Part shown: positions 35,786 through 44,250 of the stretch, piece by piece
Position numbering within the stretch: position 1 is the stretch's first letter
Layout: each line of letters opens with the position of its first letter
Assembly: GCA_035715725.1 (NCBI GenBank)
Contig: DASTKT010000216.1
Coordinates: 24,719 to 88,718 of the forward strand
Origin: JADGGV01 sp035715725
Lineage (GTDB): Bacteria; Gemmatimonadota; Gemmatimonadetes; Longimicrobiales; RSA9
Direction of reading: 5' to 3'
Length of the DNA: 64,000 nt
Position numbers and translations under genes: made by a program
The notes under the pieces: generated by a model
Told to the model about the DNA's origin: nothing
The model's database searches: none
What the model saw: the letters and a program-made list of their open reading frames with translations, nothing else

Positions 35786-36118
35786 ATGAGTACGCGACGT
35801 CGGACGCTCCCCGCGCGGCTGCTCCCCGGCCTCCTGCTCGCGCTCCTGCTCGCGTGGCAGGGCGGGGAGGCCGTGCGCGCGGTTCGGCACGATGGCGCGC
35901 CGGACGTCGTGCTCGCGCACCGGCGAGGCCCCTCGCCCCGCCCGTTCGCGGCGGCCGTCCACCTCGCCACTGCCGTCATGCTCCCGGCCACGGCGCCGTC
36001 CGTGCCGCTGCCCGGGCCCCACCGCGCACCCGCGCTCGTTCGCCGGGGCGCCGCGATCCATCCCTCCGCGGCGCCGTACCGCCGGGACTACCCGCGCCCC
36101 CCGCCCTCCGAGGCCTGA
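35786..36118 (+). CDS. Possible small secreted protein
   Basis: 110 residues. MSTRRRTLPARLLPGLLLAL then LLAWQGG form a credible signal peptide. The rest is Pro/Ala/His-rich with no known motif. No Shine-Dalgarno precedes the ATG, and GC-rich DNA can imitate such frames, so this is a weak call. Confidence 0.35.
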   Translation: MSTRRRTLPARLLPGLLLALLLAWQGGEAVRAVRHDGAPDVVLAHRRGPSPRPFAAAVHLATAVMLPATAPSVPLPGPHRAPALVRRGAAIHPSAAPYRRDYPRPPPSEA

Positions 36119-36236
36119 CCCTTCAGCGACGTCCCGCGGTCCCGGGCGCGCGCCGGCGCGCGTGCGGCGGCCGCACCGTTCCGCGCGCGATCCTCACGGA
36201 CGCGCGCGCCACGACTCGCACGCCTCGGAGTGAAAG

Positions 36237-37091
36237 ATGAACAACATCAAGGTTTTCGGCCTGATGGCGCTGCTGACCGCGCTCGTCGCGGCGCTCGGCG
36301 GCGCGCTCGGCGGGCAGGGCGGCCTCGTGATCGCGCTGGTCATGGCCGGCGGCATCAACTTCTTCATGTACTGGGTCTCGAGCAGCATGGTGCTGCGGAT
36401 GTACGGCGCCCATGTGGTGGACCGCGGCCAGGCGCCGCAGCTCCACGACATGGTGGATCGGCTGCGCCAGCGCGCGGGGCTGCCGATGCCGACCGTCGCG
36501 GTCGCGCCGCAGGCGCAGCCGAACGCGTTCGCCACGGGGCGCAGCCCGGAGCACGCCGTCGTCTGCGTGACGGAGGGGCTGCTCCGGCTGATGAGCCAGG
36601 ACGAGCTGGAGGGCGTGATCGCGCACGAGCTGGCACACATCCGGAACCGCGACATGCTGCTCCAGACGTTCACCGCCACGCTGGCCGGCGCGGTCTCGTC
36701 GCTGGCCAGCATGGCGGCGTGGGGCGCGCTGCTCGGCGGCGGCCGCGGCGACGAGGAGGGCGGCAGCCCGTTCGGCGCGCTCGCCATGATGATCCTCGCG
36801 CCGATCGCCGCCGGCCTGGTCCAGATGGCGATCAGCCGGCAGCGCGAGTTCAAGGCCGACGCCGTCGGCGCGGAGATCAGCGGCCGCCCGCTCGACCTGG
36901 CCCGCGCGCTGCACAAGCTCGACGGCTACGCGCACCGCATCCCGATGAACGTGGCGCCCGCCGCGGCGCCGCTCGCGCAGGTGAACCCGCTCGCCGCGCA
37001 CGGCACCGGGCTGGCCCGGCTGTTCTCGACGCACCCGCCCACCGAGCAGCGGATCCGCGCGCTCGAGGCGCTGGCGGGCCGTATGCGGTGA
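36237..37091 (+). CDS. htpX: HtpX-like membrane zinc protease
   Basis: 284 residues, typical for HtpX. Two N-terminal membrane segments (about 5-24 and 28-50) are followed by AHELAHIRNRD with zinc His130 and His134 and catalytic Glu131; the third ligand is Glu204 in REFKAD. Two more hydrophobic segments lie between (143-165, 180-198). The conserved QPNAFATGR and STHPPTEQRI are present. The protein degrades damaged membrane proteins. Seen with the envelope-stress genes nearby, it fits a quality-control role. Confidence 0.93.
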   Translation: MNNIKVFGLMALLTALVAALGGALGGQGGLVIALVMAGGINFFMYWVSSSMVLRMYGAHVVDRGQAPQLHDMVDRLRQRAGLPMPTVAVAPQAQPNAFATGRSPEHAVVCVTEGLLRLMSQDELEGVIAHELAHIRNRDMLLQTFTATLAGAVSSLASMAAWGALLGGGRGDEEGGSPFGALAMMILAPIAAGLVQMAISRQREFKADAVGAEISGRPLDLARALHKLDGYAHRIPMNVAPAAAPLAQVNPLAAHGTGLARLFSTHPPTEQRIRALEALAGRMR

Positions 37092-37179
37092 GGATCACCC
37101 GGCGGGCCGGAGCGGCCACGGCGCGCAGGCCGCGCGCCGTGGCCGCGGTCCGCGTCCCGGCAGCCACGCGAAGGAGCTC

Positions 37180-38517
37180 ATGATCGACTCCACGCTCGCG
37201 CTCGAGGCGCTGCTCATCTTCCTGCTGATCCTGGCGAACGGGGTCCTGGCGATGTCGGAGATCGCCGTCGTCTCTGCCCGGAAGCCGCGCCTGCGCAGCC
37301 GGGCGGCAGCCGGCGATGCGCGGGCGCGGCGCGCGCTCGAGCTGGCCGAGCAGCCGACCCGCTTCCTCTCCACCGTCCAGATCGGCATCACGCTCGTCGG
37401 CGTGCTCATGGGCGCGTACGGCGGCGCGAGCATCGCCGCGCAGCTCGCCCGCGCGCTGGATCACGTCCCGCGGATCGCGGCGTACAGCGAGGAGCTCGCC
37501 CTGGCGCTGGTCGTGGCCGCGCTCACCTTCCTCTCGCTCGTGCTCGGCGAGCTGGTGCCGAAGAGCATCGGCCTCGCGCACCCGGAGCGGATCGCCGCCT
37601 GGCTCGGCGGCCCGATGACGAGGCTCTCGACCGCGGCGTCGCCACTGGTGAAGCTGCTCACCGTGACGACCGACGGCGTGCTGCGGCTGCTCCGCGTCCG
37701 CAAGTCCACCGAGCCGCCCGTCACCGAGGCCGAGGTCGCCGCCATGCTCGAGGTCGGCGCCGAGGCCGGCGTCTTCGAGCTCGAGGAGCACGAGCTGGTC
37801 GAGCGCATCTTCTGGCTCGCCGACCAGCGCGCCGCCTCGCTCATGACGCCCCGCCACGCCATTGCCTGGATCGACATCGGCGACCCGCCCGCCGAGCAGC
37901 GCGCCGAGATCCTCCGCCACCGCTTCTCCGAGTACCTCGTCTGCGACGCCGACGTCGATCACGTCCTCGGCACCGTCCGCGTCAAGGACCTGCTCCCCGC
38001 GCTGGCCGAGGGCGCACCGCTCGACCTCCGCGCCGCGCTGCGCAAGCCGCTCATCGTCCCGGAGACCGTGCGCGCGCTCCGCCTCCTCGAGCTGCTCCGG
38101 GAGAGCGGCGCCCGGCTCGCGGTCGTCGTCGACGAGTACGGCGGCGTCGAGGGAGTGGTCGGCCTGGACGATGTGCTGGAGGAGATCGCCGGCGCGGTCG
38201 GCCCGGAGGAAGGGCCCGGCGTGGTCCGGCGCGCGGACGGGTCGTGGCTCGTGGACGGCGCGCTCGAGCTGGACGAGTTCCGCGACCGGCTCGGCCTCGC
38301 CGAGCGGCCGGGCGAGGCGCGCGCGGGCTACCACACGCTGGCGGGCTTCGTCGTCACCGAGCTCGGGCGCATCCCGAGCGCCGGCGACGTCCTCGAGGCG
38401 GACGGGCTTCGCCTCGAGGTCGTGGACATGGACGGCCGCCGCGTCGACAAGCTGCTCGTCAGCCGGCTGCCGTCCGGGACCCGCGAATCTCCGGGCGACG
38501 ACGCGGAGCACGCCTGA
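37180..38517 (+). CDS. CNNM/CorC-family membrane protein with CBS domains
   Basis: 445 residues. The CNNM transmembrane region (about 1-195) contains ILANGVLAMSEIAVVSARK and VQIGITLVGVLMGAYGG. A CBS pair spans about 205-330 (LMTPRHAIAWIDIG, VDEYGGVEGVVGLDDVLEEI without its last residues in other words). The C-terminal CorC_HlyC domain lies at about 345-430 (LAGFVVTELGRIP). Homologues export magnesium or contribute to cobalt/Mg homeostasis; 'hemolysin' in old names is misleading. AAGGAG precedes the ATG. 88 bases after htpX, same strand, so possibly cotranscribed. Confidence 0.9.
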   Translation: MIDSTLALEALLIFLLILANGVLAMSEIAVVSARKPRLRSRAAAGDARARRALELAEQPTRFLSTVQIGITLVGVLMGAYGGASIAAQLARALDHVPRIAAYSEELALALVVAALTFLSLVLGELVPKSIGLAHPERIAAWLGGPMTRLSTAASPLVKLLTVTTDGVLRLLRVRKSTEPPVTEAEVAAMLEVGAEAGVFELEEHELVERIFWLADQRAASLMTPRHAIAWIDIGDPPAEQRAEILRHRFSEYLVCDADVDHVLGTVRVKDLLPALAEGAPLDLRAALRKPLIVPETVRALRLLELLRESGARLAVVVDEYGGVEGVVGLDDVLEEIAGAVGPEEGPGVVRRADGSWLVDGALELDEFRDRLGLAERPGEARAGYHTLAGFVVTELGRIPSAGDVLEADGLRLEVVDMDGRRVDKLLVSRLPSGTRESPGDDAEHA

Positions 38518-38538
38518 CCCGGCGCCGGCCTGCCACCG

Positions 38539-39513
38539 TCAGGCCACCGGCAGGACGGCCGTGAACGTCGGCACGAAGCTGCCGCCGAAGTACAGCTCGT
38601 ACCAGCGCGCCGCGAGGTCGACGCCGGCCGGCACCGCCGCGGTCTTCGTCATGTACTCGCCGTGGTTGGGGTCGAACAGCGACCAGCGGTTCCCATCGGG
38701 CCCGCCGTGGCGGAAGAGGGCGAGGGCATGGCCGCGCGCCACGCTCTCGGTCAGCTCGATCAGCACACCGAGCGGCCGGTCGGCGCCGACCGCTTCCACG
38801 CTGGGTCCGATCACCGCCAGGCAGGCCTCCTGCACCGCGTCCAGGCAGTCACTGTAGTCCCGATCGAAGTCGACGTTCTCGACTCCGCGGCGGGCGCCGC
38901 CCGCCAGCAGTGCGCCGAACGCCTTGCCCTCGTCGACGTTCCGGTGATGTGCGGTGCGGTGCCGATCATAGGCCTGGAGCGTGTACTCCGGGATCACGAA
39001 GTTCTTCTGCACGGTCTGCAGCCCGTCGAGCTTCGCCAGCCGTTTCTCGAGCCGCCCCGCCTGCCACACCTCGTGCATCGGCTTCCGATCACGACGCGTC
39101 GCGTTCCACATCTTCCGGCGCAACCAGTCCATCGAAGCGGCGAAGCAGATTCCGGCCTTGTTCTGCAGGTTGGGGGTGTAGTCGCCCTGCCGGAACGGGC
39201 GGCTGCAATGGATCCCGCCGCTCTCCAGCCCCGCGGTGAACTCGCGCCACAGGCGAGCCCGTTCCTCGCCGAGCCTCCGGTTCATCTCGGTGCGGTAGCG
39301 CTCGAATTCCTGCGGCTTCCAGATCTCGACCCGGTACATCGGCCCCTGGGAGTTCGGCAGCTCCGCGAGGAACCGCTCGAGGTCGACGATGTCGTGGCGC
39401 TGCTGCCTCGTGTACTTCTTGTACTCCTTCTTCAGCCAGTAGAGATACCCACCGTCCGGGTCCACGACGCCTTCGTCACCGAGCTTCGCCAGGATGTCGC
39501 TGATCTCGAGCAC
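38539..39513 (-). CDS. YopT-like (peptidase C58) cysteine-protease candidate
   Basis: 324 residues, no signal peptide. Three spaced motifs match the C58 papain-like triad: GICFAASMDWL gives Cys123, RGHALALF gives His262, and SLFDPNHGEY gives Asp281. The residues between are helical. The first 100 residues form an own N-terminal domain rich in Lys/Arg/Tyr (YLYWLKKEYKKYTRQQRH without a known family). C58 proteins such as YopT and AvrPphB are secreted effectors; here no secretion genes are adjacent. GTG start with GGAGG upstream. Codon choice seems less GC-biased than neighbours. A different function of the same fold is possible. Confidence 0.65.
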   Translation of the reverse strand: MLEISDILAKLGDEGVVDPDGGYLYWLKKEYKKYTRQQRHDIVDLERFLAELPNSQGPMYRVEIWKPQEFERYRTEMNRRLGEERARLWREFTAGLESGGIHCSRPFRQGDYTPNLQNKAGICFAASMDWLRRKMWNATRRDRKPMHEVWQAGRLEKRLAKLDGLQTVQKNFVIPEYTLQAYDRHRTAHHRNVDEGKAFGALLAGGARRGVENVDFDRDYSDCLDAVQEACLAVIGPSVEAVGADRPLGVLIELTESVARGHALALFRHGGPDGNRWSLFDPNHGEYMTKTAAVPAGVDLAARWYELYFGGSFVPTFTAVLPVA

Positions 39514-39627
39514 GGGCCGCCTCCGGGTCGCCGTCGCCGCGGATCGCTTCAGGGCTGTCGGATAGCGGACGGATTGTGTGGTGGGGACGGGGAGCGGGCA
39601 AGGATCTCGTAGAGGAGCGGGCCTCGC

Positions 39628-39653
39628 GCGGGCGGCCGAAGCCGGCCGCCCGC
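39628..39653 (-). terminator. Hairpin after ADOP permease gene
   Basis: Arms GCGGGCGGCCG (39628-39638) and CGGCCGCCCGC (39643-39653) pair perfectly over 11 bases with a 4-base loop. It starts 12 bases past the permease stop in the direction of transcription. A U tract is missing. Confidence 0.5.
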
Positions 39654-39664
39654 ACGGGCGCCGG

Positions 39665-42157
39665 CTACTCGTAGCGCAGCGCCTGGCTCGGCTGCACGCG
39701 GGACGCGCGGAGCGCGGGGACGTATCCCGCGCCCACGGCCACGAGGGCGAGGAGGAGGACGGACAGCACGATGACGACGGGGTCGTGCCCCTTCAGCTCG
39801 AAGAGGAGCGAGCGCGCGGCCCGGCCGAGCCCGAGCGCGGCGGCGATGCCGATCACCCCGCCCACGATCACCATCCGCCCGACGTGGCGGAGCACCAGCG
39901 CGCGCACGCGGCCGGCATCGGCGCCGAGCGCCATGCGCACGCCGAACTCGCGCGTCCGCTGCGCCACCGTGTAGGCGAGGACGCCGTAGAGGCCGACGGC
40001 CGCGAGCAGCGTCGCGAGCGCGGCGAACGCCGCGGACAGCGTGCTGATCATGCGGTCCAGGAAGACGTTCTCGCGCACCTGCTGCGGCAGCGTCTTCAGG
40101 TTCTCGACGGGGAGGTTCGGGTCGAGCCGCGCGATCACCCGCGGGATCGTCCGCAGCAGCCGCTCCGGCGGCACCGCCGTCCGCACGTAGAACGCCATGG
40201 AGCCGACCGTCGAGTCCTGCGCGTATGGCGAGAAGAAGAGCGGCGGCACCTCCTGCTTGACCTCGCTGTACTTCGCGTTCTGCACCAGCCCGACGATCTG
40301 GATGTCCAGCTTCTCGTCGCGCCCCGTGCTCATCCACTTGCCGACCGCGTCCCGGCCGAGGTTGAACTTCTTCGCGAACGCCTCGTTGACGATCGCGACC
40401 TTCGGCGCGCCGAGCCCGTCCGCCGGCGTGAATTCCCGGCCGGCCAGGAGCGGGATGCCGAACGAGCGGAAGTAGCCGGCGCTGACCTCGTTGAACCGTG
40501 CGTTCGAGTCGATGTCCGGCCCGGAGCGGAAGCCCTGCACGTGCACGTCGGTGCCCCAGTTGCTGCCGCTGAGCACCGGGATGAACGCCGCGGCCACGGC
40601 GGTCACGCCCGGCGTCGCGGCCAGCTCCTCCTCGACGCGCCGGAAGAAGGCGCGGCTCCGCTCCGGCCTGTAGCCGTTCAGCTCGGGCGAGATGCCGAAC
40701 GCGACGACGTGGTCGATCTTCAGCCCGAGGTCGACGCGGCTCACGTTGACCAGGCTGCGCAGGAACAGCCCCGCCGAGATCAGCAGCGCCATCGACAGCG
40801 CGATCTGCGCGGTCACGAGCGAGGTGCGGAAGCGCGCGGCGGCGCGGTTCCCGGACGGCTGGCGCGAATTGGCCTTGAGCGCGCTCACGATGTCCGGGCG
40901 CGTGCTGTGGATCGCCGGGAAGAGCCCGAAGAGCAGCCCGGTGCCGATGGACAGCGCCGCCGCGAACAGCACGACCGGCGTGCGCAGCTCGAAGTGGAGC
41001 GTGCCGACCGCGTCGGCGGGGAGGAGCGAGCCGATGAGCGCCAGCGTCCAGCGCGCGACGAGCAGGCTCGCGGCACCGCCGAGCACCGCCAGCAGGCACG
41101 ACTCGGTCAGGAGCCGCGTGACGACCTGGCGCCGGCTCGCGCCCAGCGAGAGCCGCACCGCCATCTCCTGCGAGCGCCCCGCGCCCCGCGCCAGCAGCAG
41201 GTTCGCGATGTTTGCGCACGCGATCAGCAGCACGACGCCCGTGATCGAGAAGAGCAGCGTCAGCGGCGCGCGTGCCTCGCGGTGCACCGAGCTCTGGCCG
41301 CGCTGCCCCGGCTCCAGCGTGAGCCGCTTCGCCCGGAACTTCTTCATGGTGGCGTCGCTCATCCCCTCCTGCAGCGGCGCCTCGACATCGTTGACGATCG
41401 GCCGGTAGGCGCCGTTGATCGCCGCGTCCGCCTGCGCCAGCGAGACCCCGGGCTTCAGCCGCGCGAACAGGTACGCCCAGTAGCTGCGCCGGTTGTCGAA
41501 GCCTTTCCAGCCGGGGAGCATCAGCGCGCGCATCGTGATCGGCACGAACACGCTCGGCCGCGAGCCCAGCGTCGTGCCCTCGAAGTCCCGGGGCGCCACG
41601 CCGACGATCGTCAGTGGCTGGCCGTTCACGATGACCGTCTCGTTCAGCACGCCGGGATCGGAGCCGAGCCGCGTCGCCCAGTACGCGTAGCTCAGCACCG
41701 CCACGAAGTTCGCGCCGATCGCCTGGTCGTCGGCCGGCCCGAGCAGCCGCCCCAGCGCGGGGCGCAGCCCGAGCACCGGGAAGTACGAGCCCGAGACCAG
41801 CATCCCCGCGCCATTCAGCGTCTGGTTCCGGTACGCCAGGTTCGCGCCGAACGAGACGTGCGCCGCGATCCCCGTGAACGGCGTCTGCACGCGCTCCAGG
41901 TCCCGGAACATCGGGTAGCTGAAGACGACGTCGCAGTCACCCGCCTGGTTGCACGACTGCGAGCCCGGCTTCGGCCCCGGCGCGCCCAGGTTGACCAGCC
42001 GCTCCGGCTCCCGCGCCTGCACGGGGCTGAGCAGCATCTCGTCGAAGAGCGAGTAGATCGCCGCGTTCGCGCCGATCCCGAGCGCCAGCGAGAGAACGGC
42101 CACCGCCGTGACGAACGGGGACTTGAAGAGCGTGCGCAGCGCAAGCCTGAGATTCAT
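39665..42157 (-). CDS. MacB-like (ADOP-type) ABC permease without ATPase
   Basis: 830 residues in two MacB_PCD-FtsX halves. Half one: membrane helix near 15-38, periplasmic domain to about 310, then helices at 315-440 (LLIACANIANLLLARGAGR). Half two: helix near 455-480 (TAQIALSMALLISAGLFLRSL without more), periplasmic domain to about 700, then three C-terminal helices (ALATLLAAVGLYGVLAYTVA, VIVGGVIGIAAALGLGRAA). Such long permeases are abundant in Acidobacteria and Gemmatimonadota, usually as orphans. Their ATPase and substrate are unknown. TPF export or lipoprotein-type roles are inference only. No ATPase gene lies within the window. Confidence 0.88.
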   Translation of the reverse strand: MNLRLALRTLFKSPFVTAVAVLSLALGIGANAAIYSLFDEMLLSPVQAREPERLVNLGAPGPKPGSQSCNQAGDCDVVFSYPMFRDLERVQTPFTGIAAHVSFGANLAYRNQTLNGAGMLVSGSYFPVLGLRPALGRLLGPADDQAIGANFVAVLSYAYWATRLGSDPGVLNETVIVNGQPLTIVGVAPRDFEGTTLGSRPSVFVPITMRALMLPGWKGFDNRRSYWAYLFARLKPGVSLAQADAAINGAYRPIVNDVEAPLQEGMSDATMKKFRAKRLTLEPGQRGQSSVHREARAPLTLLFSITGVVLLIACANIANLLLARGAGRSQEMAVRLSLGASRRQVVTRLLTESCLLAVLGGAASLLVARWTLALIGSLLPADAVGTLHFELRTPVVLFAAALSIGTGLLFGLFPAIHSTRPDIVSALKANSRQPSGNRAAARFRTSLVTAQIALSMALLISAGLFLRSLVNVSRVDLGLKIDHVVAFGISPELNGYRPERSRAFFRRVEEELAATPGVTAVAAAFIPVLSGSNWGTDVHVQGFRSGPDIDSNARFNEVSAGYFRSFGIPLLAGREFTPADGLGAPKVAIVNEAFAKKFNLGRDAVGKWMSTGRDEKLDIQIVGLVQNAKYSEVKQEVPPLFFSPYAQDSTVGSMAFYVRTAVPPERLLRTIPRVIARLDPNLPVENLKTLPQQVRENVFLDRMISTLSAAFAALATLLAAVGLYGVLAYTVAQRTREFGVRMALGADAGRVRALVLRHVGRMVIVGGVIGIAAALGLGRAARSLLFELKGHDPVVIVLSVLLLALVAVGAGYVPALRASRVQPSQALRYE

Positions 42158-42331
42158 GGTGCCGCTCTCTGCGGGAGGACCGTGCGGGCCGGACGCCGCG
42201 CGCCGCGGGCGGGCGCGCGGACGGGCCGCGGACGGCCGCGCGCTCGCGCGGCCGTGGGGTGAGACACACGATCGAGCCGGATGGTTTGGATGGCATGGGT
42301 CAGGCGACCCGGGGCGCGGCTTCGGGAGGCG

Positions 42332-43234
42332 CTATGGCCCCGGGTCCGGCCGCCCGACCGCGCGGGGTCCAGCCGCGGCCGGGCCGAGGAGGAAGCCGAT
42401 CGCGGGCGGCAGGCCGCCGGCGGCCAGGCCGAGCCCGTGATCGCCCGGCAGCTCCGGCGCGTGCTGCACCGCCGCGCCGCGCTCGGCGAGCGCCGCCAGC
42501 ATGCGCCGCCCGTGCTCCCGCGAGCGGGCCTCCCACTCCATCGAGCCGTCGCCCCACACGATCCAGAGGCGGGGCAGCGGCGTGGCCGCGCGGCGCACGT
42601 GCGCCATCGCGGAATCCAGGAAGACCTCGCCGATGGCGACGCCGTCCGCGGCGCGGTCCATCCACCCGGGCGAGATGGCCGCGACCCGACCGAACCGCGC
42701 CGGATGCAGCGCGCCCAGGTCGATCGCGATGTTGGCGCCCGAGGAGAAGCCGAGCAGCGCGCGGCCATCCCGGTCGGCGGCCGGCGCGTAGCGCCGCTCG
42801 ACCGCGGGGACCAGCTCCTCGACGACGAAGCGGCGGTAGCGCTCGCCGGCCGGCGTGTCCGGGTGGTGGCCGCCGGCCTCCGGGCCGAACGGGACGCCGA
42901 CCCAGAGCGCGGGCGGCGCACCGGCCGCCGTGGCCGAGTCCACCACGGCGGCGAGCCGCACGCGCGGCTGGTCGAAGAACACCTGCGAGGCGACGGCGTA
43001 GACCGCCGGCATGCCGCGCCCGGGGACGTAGCCTCGGGGCGCGTAGACCGGGACGACCAGCGTGTCGCCGATGAACCGGCTCGCGATCCGGAGCGTATCC
43101 AGCCGCCCGGCCGGCGCGGCGCCGGCCGCGGGCCGGTCGAGGGCCGGGCGCTGGGCCGGCGCGGAGGCCGGGAGCGAGAGGGGAAGAGCGCCGGCCAGGA
43201 CGAAGCCGGCGAACACGAGAGCCGCACCGCGCAC
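42332..43234 (-). CDS. Secreted alpha/beta hydrolase (esterase-like)
   Basis: 300 residues with a signal peptide (1-28). ALLGFSSGANIA gives the Gly-x-Ser-x-Gly nucleophile elbow. VWGDGSMEWE and PGDHGLGLA supply the Asp and His candidates. This is the enterochelin-esterase/esterase-D-like arrangement. It should hydrolyse an ester in the envelope. GTG start with GGAGG in the right place. The last 15 residues are Pro/Gly-rich. Confidence 0.8.
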   Translation of the reverse strand: MRGAALVFAGFVLAGALPLSLPASAPAQRPALDRPAAGAAPAGRLDTLRIASRFIGDTLVVPVYAPRGYVPGRGMPAVYAVASQVFFDQPRVRLAAVVDSATAAGAPPALWVGVPFGPEAGGHHPDTPAGERYRRFVVEELVPAVERRYAPAADRDGRALLGFSSGANIAIDLGALHPARFGRVAAISPGWMDRAADGVAIGEVFLDSAMAHVRRAATPLPRLWIVWGDGSMEWEARSREHGRRMLAALAERGAAVQHAPELPGDHGLGLAAGGLPPAIGFLLGPAAAGPRAVGRPDPGP

Positions 43235-43294
43235 GTCGCCTCCAGGGGAAGGGAAAACCGGAGGCGGAAACTTAGCACGCCCGGCGCGGCGCCT

Positions 43295-44137
43295 CTAGCG
43301 CTGGCGGATGCGGAGCGAGAAATCGGCCGCGCCGGCCGCCGCCCGCGCGCGCTCGTTGACGCGGAAGCGCCGCCGCGCCGCCTCGATCGGGAGGTCGGTG
43401 TCGAGCAGCCCGTCCTCGAGCGCGGCCTGGTCGGCGTAGCCCGGGAGCACGCCCTCGATGCCGTTCCGCGCGCGGCCCGGGGCGATGAGGTTGATGGCGT
43501 CCTCGATGTTCGTCGTGCAGTTGTTGTCGAGCGTGTCGTAGAACTCGGGACGCGAGCCCAGGCTCTGAGCGCGGCGGAGCATGTGCACGAAGAGCGCGCG
43601 CGCCTGCGCCGGCGTGGCGCGGCCGGGATAGACGTAGACCGGGTCGCCCCAGGCCACGGCGCGCAGCCCGATGACGTCCCGCTCGTCGGCGACGACGTAC
43701 ATCAGCTCGTACCGCTTCAACAGCCCCAGCGCCGGCGAGTACTCCTCGCCCGGCTCCTTGCGCGCCTCGACGGAGATGGCGACGAACTGCAAGTCCGCGA
43801 GCTCGAACGACACGAACGAGTGCGCCGGCCCGCGCCACAGCTTCGCGAACGGGGAGAGGACGAACCAGACGCGCACGACCTTGTCCAGGTCGTACGTGCG
43901 GTCGTAGTAGCCGGGCACCGGCTGGGCGCCCGGCCGGAACGCGAAGTTGCGCACGTGGCGGATCGCCACCTCGTGGCCGTGGAACGCGATCTCCGGGAGC
44001 ACGGCCTCCTCGGCGCGGTAGACGTGCGCGTTCGTCGGCCGCACGCGGGCGAAGGCGGTCGCGCCGAGGATGGCGACGATGGCCAGGACGGCGAGCGCGC
44101 CGGCGGCCGCGCGGCGGGGCAGGGAACGGCGTCGCAT
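43295..44137 (-). CDS. DUF4105-like membrane protein
   Basis: 280 residues. One N-terminal membrane segment (about 9-32) is followed by a long outside domain. NNCTTNIEDAINLI near 211-224 and HSFVSFELAD near 107-116 are the DUF4105 landmarks (His and Cys that would suit a papain-like fold). The family is uncharacterised. I chose the ATG at 44137 for the anchor. Transcribed toward the esterase gene. Confidence 0.75.
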   Translation of the reverse strand: MRRRSLPRRAAAGALAVLAIVAILGATAFARVRPTNAHVYRAEEAVLPEIAFHGHEVAIRHVRNFAFRPGAQPVPGYYDRTYDLDKVVRVWFVLSPFAKLWRGPAHSFVSFELADLQFVAISVEARKEPGEEYSPALGLLKRYELMYVVADERDVIGLRAVAWGDPVYVYPGRATPAQARALFVHMLRRAQSLGSRPEFYDTLDNNCTTNIEDAINLIAPGRARNGIEGVLPGYADQAALEDGLLDTDLPIEAARRRFRVNERARAAAGAADFSLRIRQR

Positions 44138-44250
44138 CCGGGGGTGTGGGTCGGGGGTGGGCGTGGTGGGGGCGGCGCGCGGACGCGGTGGGCCCCCACC
44201 CAAGAAGATCGCAGCGCCGCCGGGGCGCCGCCAGGGCGTTTTCGGCCGCC

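Noticed and set aside
37180..38517. Hemolysin
   Set aside because: The name is historical. CNNM-CBS-CorC layout points to cation transport.
39578..42262. 894-residue plus-strand frame
   Set aside because: Antisense to the ADOP permease, which has clear membrane helices and family motifs.
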